From Carpediemonas membranifera (Eukaryota; Fornicata): a DNA stretch of 64,000 nt. Below the pieces are notes generated by a model. The model ran no database searches and had not been told where the DNA came from. It worked only from the letters and a program-made list of their open reading frames with translations. Both the position numbers and the translations under genes were made by a program. Positions 29,501 to 37,761 of the stretch are shown here, one piece after another; within the stretch, counting starts at the first letter, position 1; every line of letters starts with the position of its first letter. The stretch covers positions 372,001 to 436,000 of the forward strand of contig JAHDYR010000053.1 in the NCBI GenBank assembly GCA_019828565.1, written 5' to 3'.

Positions 29501-31743
29501 TGGCCGAGCCCGTCGCTGAGCCCGTGGCCGAGCCCGTGGCTGCTCCCGTGGCCGCTCCCGTGGCTGAGCCCGTCGCTGAGCCCGTGGCCGAGCCCGTGGC
29601 CGCTCCCGTGGCTGCTCCCGTGGCCGAGCCCGTGGCTGCTCCCGTGGCTGAGCCCGTGGCCGAGCCCGTCGCTGAGCCCGTGGCTGCTCCCATCGCTGAG
29701 CCCGTGGCCGCTCCCATCGCTGAGCCCGTGGCCGAGCCCGTGGCCGAGCCCGTGGCTGCTCCCGTGGCTGAGCCCGTGGCTGAGCCCGTGGCCGAGCCCG
29801 TGGCTGCTCCCGTGGCCGCTCCCGTGGCTGAGCCCGTCGCTGCTCCCATCGCTGAGCCCGTGGCTGAGCCCGTCGCCGCTCCCGTGGCCGCTCCCGTCGC
29901 TGCTCCCGTGGCTGAGCCCGTCGCTGAGCCCGTCGCTGAACCTGTCGCCGCTCCCGTCGCTGCTCCCGTGGCCGAGCCCGTCGCTGAGCCCGTCGCTGAA
30001 CCTGTCGCCGCTCCCGTCGCTGCTCCCGTGGCCGCTCCCGTGGCCGCTCCCGTCGCTGAGCCCGTCGCTGAACCTGTCGCTGCTCCCGTCGCTGCTCCCG
30101 TGGCCGAGCCCGTCGCTGCTCCCGTCGCTGAGCCCGTCGCTGAACCTGTCGCCGCTCCCGTCGCTGAGCCCGTCGCTGCTCCCGTGGCTGAACCCGTCGC
30201 TGCTCCCGTCGCTGAGCCCGTCGCTGAACCTGTCGCCGCTCCCGTCGCTGCTCCCGTGGCTGAGCCCGTTGCCGCTCCCATCGCTGAGCCCGTGGCCGAG
30301 CCCGTGGCCGAGCCCGTCGCTGCTCCCGTGGCTGCTCCCGTGGCCGCTCCCGTGGGCGAGCCCGTCGCTGCTCCCGTGGCCGCTCCCGTGGCCGAGCCCG
30401 TGGCTGCTCCCGTGGCCGCTCCCGTGGCTGAGCCCGTGGCCGCTCCCGTCGCTGCTCCCGTCGCTGAGCCCGTGGCCGAGCCCGTGGCTGCTCCCGTCGC
30501 TGAGCCCGTCGCTGCTCCCGTGGCCGAGCCCGTCGCTGCTCCCGTGGCCGCTCCCGTCGCTGAGCCCGTGGCTGAACCCGTCGCTGCTCCCGTGGCCGAG
30601 CCCGTGGCCGAGCCCGTGGCTGCTCCCGTCGCTGAGCCCGTCGCTGCTCCCGTTGCCGCTCCCGTCGCTGAGCCCGTCGCTGCTACTGAGAACGCCAACG
30701 ACGCAGACCCCGCAGACCCCAAGCCCGACGAATCGGCCGACCCCAGCTCCCTCGAGGCCGAGATCGCCCGCATCGATCTCCTCCGCATCCGCCGCATCCA
30801 GGAAGACAAGGTCGAGCGAGCCCGCCTCGAGCGCGACCGCCGCAAGCTCGAAGCAGTCGAGCTTGCCGAACGGAAGCGGGCCGAGGCCGAGGCCGCTCTC
30901 TCTGCCGTCGAGCTCGAGACCCGCGAGAGGTTCAAGAAGGATCGCTCGACCGCTCAGGTGACTGCCGAGCGGGCTCGTATCGACCGCATGGAGAAGGAGA
31001 GCCAGGGCCGCCGCCGCAGGGCCCGCGAGCTCCTCGCCAAGCTCCGCACTGACCGCAACAGACGCCTGGGGCGCCAGATGGACTTCATGTCGCCAACCAT
31101 CCCCCTGCCTGCCCAAGCTCAGAGCCCGATCGAGGCCAGGTCTCCCGTGGTCGTCCAGGACTTGATTTCGGCTACTGAACGCGCTAGGGACGCGCAGAAG
31201 GCGCTTGTGGACTATTCTCATGCAGCTTTGGAAGAGGCTCGAGTAGTGAGACGTCTTTATGATGAAATGGCGCAGAAGAGCAGAGAGGCGTATCACGAAG
31301 GCAGCAAGGTCCTGCTTGCGTCAAGCATGCAGGAGCAGCGTGCCGTGATTGAGCAACGTCGGGTCGATATGCACAATGGGGCCAAGAACGCAGCCGACCA
31401 CAAGGCCGCCAAGCGCGACGCCATTCAGGAGCACACCTACGTGCCCTCCTCTCCCATCGCTATGCGTCGCCCGTCCACCGCCAGCGCTGAGATGCGTACG
31501 ATGCCGCCCAAGCCGACCCGCCCCTCCACTGCCCAATCCCGTCGTGTCTCCATCAGACACACCCCGTCGCCCCAGATCGAGGCCGAGTGGACAAGCAAGT
31601 TGCCGTCTACCCAGCTGAGAACGGGACTTCCGATGGGTCCGAGGCCGAAGCGGGCGAAGAGTTCCTACATGAACGTCGAGTCGAAGATTGCGGGGACATT
31701 TAGGGAGAACTCGAGGAGGCAGAGCATTTATAAGAAGAAGTGA
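23529..31743 (+). CDS. Giant (E/A)PVA-repeat protein with coiled-coil C-terminus; frameshifted in repeat
   Basis: The start is ATG 23529 and the stop is at 31743, giving about 2,738 residues if the frame is continuous. Residues 1-70 are unique and acidic. About 2,300 residues are repeats of the tetrapeptide EPVA or APVA, with occasional EPIA. The C-terminal 350 residues hold a charged coiled coil (ARLERDRRKLEAVELAERKR), further helices and a basic RPST-rich tail ending KKK. The frame breaks in two places in the repeat: paired shifts near 25233-25326, and an unpaired shift between about 25860 and 25960. The head and tail frames therefore do not match as given. Assembly error in the repeat is the likeliest cause; real truncation is possible. 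The extended Pro-rich repeat suggests a structural spring or spacer. The function is unknown. Confidence 0.7.
23743..30690 (+). repeat. 12-bp tandem repeat, about 580 units
   Basis: Units follow the pattern GAG/GCT-CCC-GTC/GTG-GCT/GCC. Variation is limited to a few positions per unit: E or A, synonymous Val, Val to Ile, synonymous Ala. The repeat contains no stop codon in at least five of the six frames, so long shadow frames run across it on both strands (encoding Gly-Ala-Thr-Ser, Ser-Asp-Gly-His, Leu-Pro-Ser-Trp or Arg-Glu-Gln-rich sequence). Only the PVA frame joins unique coding sequence at both ends. Confidence 0.95.
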
Positions 31744-32015
31744 GGTGTAAATTATAGAGTTTATGAGTGTTGTGGGTCGAGTGAAGTGGCGGGGAGATGG
31801 TAATGAACTTCTCGTTTTGATGTCTTGAGCAAAGAAGCCATCGAAAACGTCGACAGAAGAAGCCAGCACAGGCCGAATGTCATGGAAGTAGGGGCCGTGA
31901 ATAACCATGTGACTGCCTTAGGATCGATATTGCCAGTCTTCATTTTTTTTCGCCAATCTCTTTTTTTCAAGCAATCACTTTTTTCTTCCTTTGACGACGA
32001 AGGTAAGGATTTCTC

Positions 32016-32795
32016 ATGGCCCGTTCCGCTGCTAAGCACATGAAGCGTATCAACGCTCCCAAGTCTTGGATGCTCTCCAAGATGGGTGGCATCTTCGCCC
32101 CCCGTCCCTCCCAGGGCCCCCACGCCGTTCGCGAGTCCATCCCCCTCCTCGTGATCCTCCGCAACCGCCTCAAGTACGCTCTTAACCAGCGTGAGGTTAC
32201 CCTCATCCTCAAGCGCAAGCTTGTTGCCGTTGACGGCAAGATCCGCGCCGATCCCACCTTCCCCATCGGCTTCATGGACGTCCTCTCTGTCAAGAAGTCT
32301 AACGACCTCTTCAGAATGCTCTTCGACACCAAGGGCCGCTTCGTCCTCCACCGCATCTCCGAGGAGGAGTCCAAGTTCAAGCTCTGCAAGGTCACCAAGA
32401 TCGTTGTCGGCCACGCTGGCATCCCCCACCTCTACACCAAGGACGCCCGCACTGTCCGTTACCCCGACCCCGCCATCAAGGTTGGTGACACCGTCAAGAT
32501 CGACCTCGAGACCGGCAAGATCGTCGAGTTCGCCCGCTTCGAGCTCGGCGCCCTCGCCTTCATCACCGGCGGCAACAACACTGGCCGTATCGGTGTCGTT
32601 TCCCACATCGAGCGCCACATTGGCACCCACGACATCGTCCAGCTTACGGACGCTGCTGGCAACCACATTGCCACCCGCGCCGACAACGCCTTCATCATCG
32701 GCACCGGCTCCAAGCCCATGATCACCCTGCCCGCCGGCAACGGTGTCCGCAAGACCATCATGGAGGAGCGCCGCGAGCGCCAGGCCAAGAACTAA
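32016..32795 (+). CDS. RPS4: 40S ribosomal protein eS4 (RPS4)
   Basis: A 259-residue protein at the family's usual length, starting MARSAAKHMKRINAPKSWML. It has the N-terminal eS4 region, an S4 RNA-binding domain, the central eS4 domain and a C-terminal KOW segment (LGALAFITGGNNTGRIG). It is part of the small ribosomal subunit in the cytosol. The upstream region (31944-31997) has several runs of 6-9 T, a feature shared with the uL4 gene and the gene at 33090. Codon use is strongly biased to C-ending codons, as expected for high expression. Confidence 0.97.
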   Translation: MARSAAKHMKRINAPKSWMLSKMGGIFAPRPSQGPHAVRESIPLLVILRNRLKYALNQREVTLILKRKLVAVDGKIRADPTFPIGFMDVLSVKKSNDLFRMLFDTKGRFVLHRISEEESKFKLCKVTKIVVGHAGIPHLYTKDARTVRYPDPAIKVGDTVKIDLETGKIVEFARFELGALAFITGGNNTGRIGVVSHIERHIGTHDIVQLTDAAGNHIATRADNAFIIGTGSKPMITLPAGNGVRKTIMEERRERQAKN

Positions 32796-33061
32796 GTTTC
32801 TTGCTGGTCAGTAAATCCACGGGATAGTGTCTAGTCGTCAAGGACGACCACAACAGCCGCCTCATGCCAGGTAAGGTCAGTTTTTAATAACATCAATCGC
32901 GGGAAGCAATAGGAACCCGGTGCCGCTGTGCGCTGAAACGTCCGGAACATGCAACCCGGCGGTCTCCTCTCAATACTGGGCGATCTACCCGACCCTCTCA
33001 TCATCGGAGTACCCGTCCCCTTGCCTAAATCTCCGAATCAGGTCCGTGCCGGCAAAAATTC

Positions 33062-33074
33062 TTTTTTCTTGCAA
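33062..33074 (+). promoter_or_regulatory. T-tract/CTTGCA motif upstream of start
   Basis: TTTTTTCTTGCAA lies 16 bases before ATG 33090. The same string occurs about 30 bases before the uL4 start on the minus strand. It is probably part of a promoter or the transcription start region. Confidence 0.4.
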
Positions 33075-33089
33075 ACGACAACTCTCACG

Positions 33090-34697
33090 ATGTCTACCGC
33101 TGGCAAGCCTGGTGTGAACTTCCCATTGAACGATGAGGGCAAGCGCCCCACTTCTACTCTGAACAAGCAGATTATTGCTGAGGCGATGGGCGCAATGGAC
33201 GCCAAGGCCAAGGAAATGGTCCTCAAGACCCCTGACTGGCGCCACCGCTATGCTGATCAGCTCATCCGCATGGTTGAAATGGGCTGTGCGTCTGAGAAGG
33301 CCGCTCTTGATCAGGCTAAGGCTGGCATCGAGTACATGCACAAGACTTTCACCTACATCAAGGACGGCAACGAGATCCCCTTCGATGAGGCCATGATTGC
33401 GATCAAGGACCTCGGTGACTACAAGTACACTGGCGTGATCAAGGGCACCGGTGCCCCCGTCGACGAGTACACTATCCCCTATAAGAACAAGAAGCTCACG
33501 GGCGAGGCCCTCGTTCGCCAGGTTGACAAGTGGGTCGCCGCCGGCACCATCGAGCCTTCCGCCGGCGAGGGCATCAAGGCCATGGCCGAGAAGCCCGAGC
33601 TCCTCGCGAACCTCAAGAACCGCCGCTTCGTCCTCCTCGGCGCCGGCTCTGCCATGGGTCCGTTCCTGACCCTTATGGCCCTCGGAGCCCACGTTGTTGC
33701 GATCGATATCGACCGCAAGCCCGTCTGGCAGCGCCTGATCAAGGTTGCCCGCGAGTCTGCGGGCACGATCACTTTCCCTCTCAAGAAGCCGATGGATCAG
33801 CTCAAGGACGACGAAGAGATCGCCGAGAATGCTGGCTGCGACCTTATGGGCGCCACCCCCCACATTGCCAACTGGCTGTGCTCTCTTGACGACTCGACGC
33901 CCTTTACGATCGGCGTCTACGTCTACCTCGACGGCTTCCTCCACGTTCTCCTCTCAATCGCCTCCGACGCCATCATCAAGGCCATGTGCGCCAAGTACGC
34001 CTCCAACCCACGCATGGTCTCCCTCGGCTACCTCTGCACCCCCACCGACGTCCACGTCGTCCCCGCCGAGGCCGCCCAGGAGTCCCGCCAGCACTACTCT
34101 GCCGTGACTCTGGACAAGGTCTGGGAGTCTGGCATCCACATGCTCTCTGGCGGCAAGTTCCTGCAGAAAAACACTCGCCCCGCCATCAAGGACGAGAAGG
34201 GCAACGAGCTCCACATCATGGACGAGCTGTCCATCGCCCAGGGTCCTAACTACGCCCTCGCCAAGCGTCTGCAGCACTGGCGCGCGATGGTCGCCCGGTC
34301 CGAGGGCCACCCCGTGTCGAGCAACATCGCCCCGTCCACGGCCACGGTGTCGGTCATCCACGCCAAGACCTTCGCCTGGGCGTACGGTGGGATGCCCCAC
34401 TTCAAGCCGATCGAGATCTTCGAGCCTGCTACATCGAACGCGGTGATGTGCGCGCTTCTTTTGTCCGACGTCATGACCGACGACACCATCGCCAACCCTG
34501 AGCGCCAGCTGGCCAACCCCCAGCAGCTTTTCTCCGAGGGCGCGTTCCACGGCGGCCTGTGGCGCACTGCGTACAAGCTGGACTCCATTGCTGAGACATC
34601 CGTGCTCATTTACTGGATGGACCGTCTCAAGTACGTCCTGTACGCTATCCTGCTCATCCTCATCATCGTGGTGAAGAAGCTCGTGCTCAAGAAGTAA
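33090..34697 (+). CDS. Rossmann-like protein with C-terminal membrane anchor
   Basis: A 535-residue protein; ATG 33090 was chosen over an upstream in-frame ATG because of the T-tract motif just before it. A nucleotide-binding loop lies in FVLLGAGSAMGPFLTLMALG near residue 185, followed by HVVAIDIDR, whose acidic residue would favour NAD. Later segments (FTIGVYVYLDGFLHVLLSIA, YLCTPTDVHVVP) look conserved. The last 23 residues (VLYAILLILIIVVKKLVLKK) form a tail anchor. Highly biased codons suggest abundance. I do not recognise a named enzyme; a dehydrogenase-like fold on a membrane is inference. Confidence 0.8.
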   Translation: MSTAGKPGVNFPLNDEGKRPTSTLNKQIIAEAMGAMDAKAKEMVLKTPDWRHRYADQLIRMVEMGCASEKAALDQAKAGIEYMHKTFTYIKDGNEIPFDEAMIAIKDLGDYKYTGVIKGTGAPVDEYTIPYKNKKLTGEALVRQVDKWVAAGTIEPSAGEGIKAMAEKPELLANLKNRRFVLLGAGSAMGPFLTLMALGAHVVAIDIDRKPVWQRLIKVARESAGTITFPLKKPMDQLKDDEEIAENAGCDLMGATPHIANWLCSLDDSTPFTIGVYVYLDGFLHVLLSIASDAIIKAMCAKYASNPRMVSLGYLCTPTDVHVVPAEAAQESRQHYSAVTLDKVWESGIHMLSGGKFLQKNTRPAIKDEKGNELHIMDELSIAQGPNYALAKRLQHWRAMVARSEGHPVSSNIAPSTATVSVIHAKTFAWAYGGMPHFKPIEIFEPATSNAVMCALLLSDVMTDDTIANPERQLANPQQLFSEGAFHGGLWRTAYKLDSIAETSVLIYWMDRLKYVLYAILLILIIVVKKLVLKK

Positions 34698-34875
34698 AGA
34701 AGTTGTTGTTTCGCGGAGTCTGCCAGTTCCACTCAGCGAGAGAGAACGCGTGATGTACGCCGAAGGAGACAATTATAGTAGGTTTGGAGAGCCACGTCTT
34801 GGTATCGAGTGTAATTGGTGGCGAGAGCGCTGAAACATGATTTATGACGCGCGTAATTCTTTTCGCAAACTGACG

Positions 34876-35199
34876 ATGATGTCCCAATCTCAAGCTCTAG
34901 ACCAGCTGGTGGACTTCCAGTCCGCTATTCCGAAGATATCTCGGATGGGCGGTGGAGGATCGCGGACAAGGCTCTTTGCCTGCGTCCGTTGCCACCTTTT
35001 GAAGACGAAAGAGCAGTTCGACAAGAACCAATGCGAGAATTGCCCTGATTTCGACAGCTTCGAAGAGAACACGACCAGTATCTACGAAGGCATCGTCACT
35101 TTGATCAACCCGAAGGAGAGCTACGTCGGGAACGTCCTCGGGCTTTCTGACGTCATCCCGGGCATGTACGCGATGACCGTAGGCTCCTCAGCTGAGTGA
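34876..35199 (+). CDS. SPT4: Transcription elongation factor Spt4
   Basis: A 107-residue protein close to the 102-117 residues usual for Spt4. ATG 34876 begins MMSQSQALD; an in-frame ATG at 34837 would add 13 residues. The zinc finger is CVRCHLLKTKEQFDKNQCEN followed by C. The rest matches the family pattern (YEGIVTLINPKESYVGNVLG, PGMYAMTV). Spt4 binds the NGN domain of Spt5 to form DSIF, which rides on RNA polymerase II and keeps it processive. Confidence 0.92.
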   Translation: MMSQSQALDQLVDFQSAIPKISRMGGGGSRTRLFACVRCHLLKTKEQFDKNQCENCPDFDSFEENTTSIYEGIVTLINPKESYVGNVLGLSDVIPGMYAMTVGSSAE

Positions 35200-35311
35200 G
35201 AGGCATCTAATGGCTGAGATACACCGCTAGCAGCTCATAAATAGTGTTCGCCCCCTGCTCTTAATCTTTCCTCTACCATATCACGCAACATCTCACACCC
35301 AAAGTGCACAT

Positions 35312-36304
35312 TTATCGCATACCAACCAACACCACAGCCCCAAGGCCAGTAGCACCCACCGCTACATGGGCGAGAGTCGGAACAATCGCAGACCTCGTGC
35401 GCCGAGCCACCACCGTCAGTAAGGCCGCGGTGACCAGATTGCCCACAGGTGAGACAATCACAGCGTTCAGGTAGAGCCAGGCCAGCACCACGTGGACCAC
35501 AGTAGCGCCATGTGCACGGGTAGCGGCACCCCGAAGCAGCAGACCCTGGCCAAGGACTGGGATGGCTGTCAGTAAGCCTAGCACGATGAATAGGGAGGGG
35601 ACTAGTGCCTTGGGGATCTCAGTGGAGCCTAGGACAAGGTTGCCTCTTGAAACTCGCAGGATGGTCTCGACGGGGTAGCGGATTGGCGATATGTGGAGCG
35701 AATTGGCCAGAGAAAAGTAAATAGACTCGCCGATCGCCCATGTTGCGAGTAGAGCGATGAATACCACTGGTACAAGGGCCATCTTCTTAATCGGGGGGCG
35801 CGTGGGCTTCTGGATGGCCAGTGCTGCCGCAATCATGACCAAGCCTGGCAGCGTCCGCGTGAGGGCGAGGGCTATGACTGGCGTAAGAAGCATAGACAGT
35901 GCCGGGTATGCCAAGGTGCTGTTACCAAACATGATTGCGGTCGGCACGAGATACAGCAGGAGGACTGGGAGTGGCATGTATCGTCTCAGCATCTCTCTGA
36001 CGCTCAGAGTCTGTATGGACGCGATCATCTTCACGTGGGTCTTGCTTGTCGGGGAGCGCAGAGCTTGGGGGCCGACAACTGTCACTTCGGGCGTGGGAGA
36101 GCGATGGAATGCGACAGGAGAGAGATCTGAAAGACGGCGCTTTCTTTCGTGAATGTTTTCGGAGCGTGGAGCACGCGGTGGGCGGTGGTGGGTGTCTGGA
36201 ATGCGGGCTGGAGGCAAATGAGCTTGCATGTGCGTGGGAAACGACGGTGTGAGCTCTGTATCTGACACGTGAGGACTTTCTAAATCACGATGAAACTCGC
36301 TCAT
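35312..36304 (-). CDS. CPBP (CAAX protease/bacteriocin-processing)-like membrane protein
   Basis: A 330-residue protein from ATG 36304. Residues 1-95 are a polar Pro/Arg-rich tail with SRPxx-like sites. Seven or eight hydrophobic spans follow. The C-terminal part has the layout of CPBP proteins: LLLRGAATRAHG where E-E-x3-R is expected, then HVVLAWLYLNAV, then RTRSAIVPTLAHVAVG. The paired glutamates normally needed for catalysis are replaced by G-Q. If the family call is right, this is probably a non-catalytic member. The call rests on motif spacing only. Confidence 0.5.
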   Translation of the reverse strand: MSEFHRDLESPHVSDTELTPSFPTHMQAHLPPARIPDTHHRPPRAPRSENIHERKRRLSDLSPVAFHRSPTPEVTVVGPQALRSPTSKTHVKMIASIQTLSVREMLRRYMPLPVLLLYLVPTAIMFGNSTLAYPALSMLLTPVIALALTRTLPGLVMIAAALAIQKPTRPPIKKMALVPVVFIALLATWAIGESIYFSLANSLHISPIRYPVETILRVSRGNLVLGSTEIPKALVPSLFIVLGLLTAIPVLGQGLLLRGAATRAHGATVVHVVLAWLYLNAVIVSPVGNLVTAALLTVVARRTRSAIVPTLAHVAVGATGLGAVVLVGMR

Positions 36305-36614
36305 GTTTTGTTGTGGAATCTCAAGCGATCATGATGCGAACATCCGGAATATTCGCAGTGTGCTAATCTGACAAAACCAACGAACAGGCGACATGAATGA
36401 AGCACCCTGACAGGGCCACAGCAACAGCCATTCTTGAGCCATTCTTGAGATTTCTTTCCGCAAGTCAGGCAGGCTGAATTTGTGAGAAAATGACTGCCAA
36501 TAGCATGCTGTTTATGATCGTAATATGCTGTTAGCACACCCTAGTAGGCTCTGTGCTCGTCATTCTCGCCCAGAAATTCTTCACTTCGCATTTTAAGGAA
36601 GGAACGGCATCAGG
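36305..36614. other. Divergent intergenic region
   Basis: This 310-bp gap lies between two genes transcribed away from each other (starts at 36304 and 36615) and must hold both promoters. It is less GC-rich than the flanking genes. No repeat or RNA gene was recognised. Confidence 0.5.
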
Positions 36615-37634
36615 ATGATTCCTGGCTTAAAACGGGTTAAGCAGATCTCATATGCCAATATTCCTGCTGAAGCAAGGCCATCAGCCAATACAGGCCCCGG
36701 TGGCCCCGCAGTGAACCTTGGAAGCTTGGATGTTGTGCGTCCACCATCAGCAAGAGACGACGAGGAGGCCTACCTGTGTATTTCAGGGTCCAAACGCAGG
36801 TTTCGCCCACCAAGTGCGCATAGAATGTACCGGCCGATGTCTGCGACGCTTCCAACCTCGCCGGAAGAGACATCGAGCGAAACCCCGCGTTCTTCTCGCA
36901 CAAATACCTCCAAACCATCTTACCAGCCAACCCGCGCGCAGTGGAGGACGCCTGCTACCCGGCCCCAGCCCAAGACAGAGCGGCCTCCTCCTAGATCCCG
37001 TCCAGCCTCCGCCCAATCTGAACTCGAGAAAAAACACAAGCTCGCTGAGACCGCCCCATTCACGCCCAGGTCATACAGGCCAGGATCAGCCCGGCCATCG
37101 TCAGCCCGGTCATCATCATCCCGTCCTTCGTCTGCCCGACCCGCCTCAGCCCTCATCATTGAGCCCAAGGAAGTTACGAGCGCCCTTTCACTAGGCGGGC
37201 CCAAGCCCAACTTCCCGCGGCCCGGGTCAGCTAGGGGGATGCCTCTCCCTGTGCCGTCGATGGTTCGGCCCGGCACACCCCGACGAGCCGTGCCACACCC
37301 CATGGCCTCGCCCCGGCAGGGCTCGCGGAGTTCATCACGACCAATGTCAGCCCGCCCAGGCACACCAGTCATGGACACGCGGTCGACCTCACCGTTCGCC
37401 CCAAGGCCTGGCACGGCTCCGCTGACTCCGGGCGGGAGTGTGAAGCATAACATTTATGTCTCACCCACCCTCCAGATGAGTTACAGACTGGCCCCGGCCA
37501 GGAATCTATCGCCCAGTGCAAGGAGTACGACTAGACTGCCCGTGAAGAAGCGGGGTGTCGTGCCCGTCCCGTTCCAGTTCGCCACGGCCGTGAGGGCGCG
37601 AGATAAGTCGGTGGGGCAGGGGCCGTGGATGTGA
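36615..37634 (+). CDS. Disordered RPSSA-repeat protein
   Basis: A 339-residue, basic, Pro/Ser/Arg-rich protein from ATG 36615. The middle holds a dense run of RPxSA-type motifs (YRPGSARPSSARSSSSRPSS, RPASA, RPGSARG, RPMSARPGTP). The C-terminus may be partly ordered (HNIYVSPTLQMSYRLAPARN and a basic PVKKRG). No globular domain is seen. The same motif appears in at least four other proteins of this window. Such motifs are common in protist flagellar and cytoskeletal proteins, so a cytoskeletal role is a guess. Confidence 0.75.
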   Translation: MIPGLKRVKQISYANIPAEARPSANTGPGGPAVNLGSLDVVRPPSARDDEEAYLCISGSKRRFRPPSAHRMYRPMSATLPTSPEETSSETPRSSRTNTSKPSYQPTRAQWRTPATRPQPKTERPPPRSRPASAQSELEKKHKLAETAPFTPRSYRPGSARPSSARSSSSRPSSARPASALIIEPKEVTSALSLGGPKPNFPRPGSARGMPLPVPSMVRPGTPRRAVPHPMASPRQGSRSSSRPMSARPGTPVMDTRSTSPFAPRPGTAPLTPGGSVKHNIYVSPTLQMSYRLAPARNLSPSARSTTRLPVKKRGVVPVPFQFATAVRARDKSVGQGPWM

Positions 37635-37761
37635 GCGAGGGATTGTATCATAGATATTACCAGATACGGCTTGTCCGGTTAGTAAATCGCTGCCGCGTTT
37701 TTCAGCTTTTCCCGTTTCTTGCTTCAAACCATTTTTTCATGCCAAGTTTCGTCATTTATCA

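Noticed and set aside
23743-30690. Tandem repeat as a CRISPR array or satellite
   Set aside because: Units are contiguous 12-mers without spacers, keep a codon phase and join coding sequence, so it is an intragenic minisatellite.
23445-31296. Two minus-strand open frames of about 2,500 codons across the 12-bp repeat
   Set aside because: They result from the stop-free repeat. Only the plus PVA frame joins sensible unique sequence at both ends.
32016-34697. Long opposite-strand frames under eS4 and the gene at 33090
   Set aside because: They mirror strongly biased C-ending codons of the real genes and have no family match.
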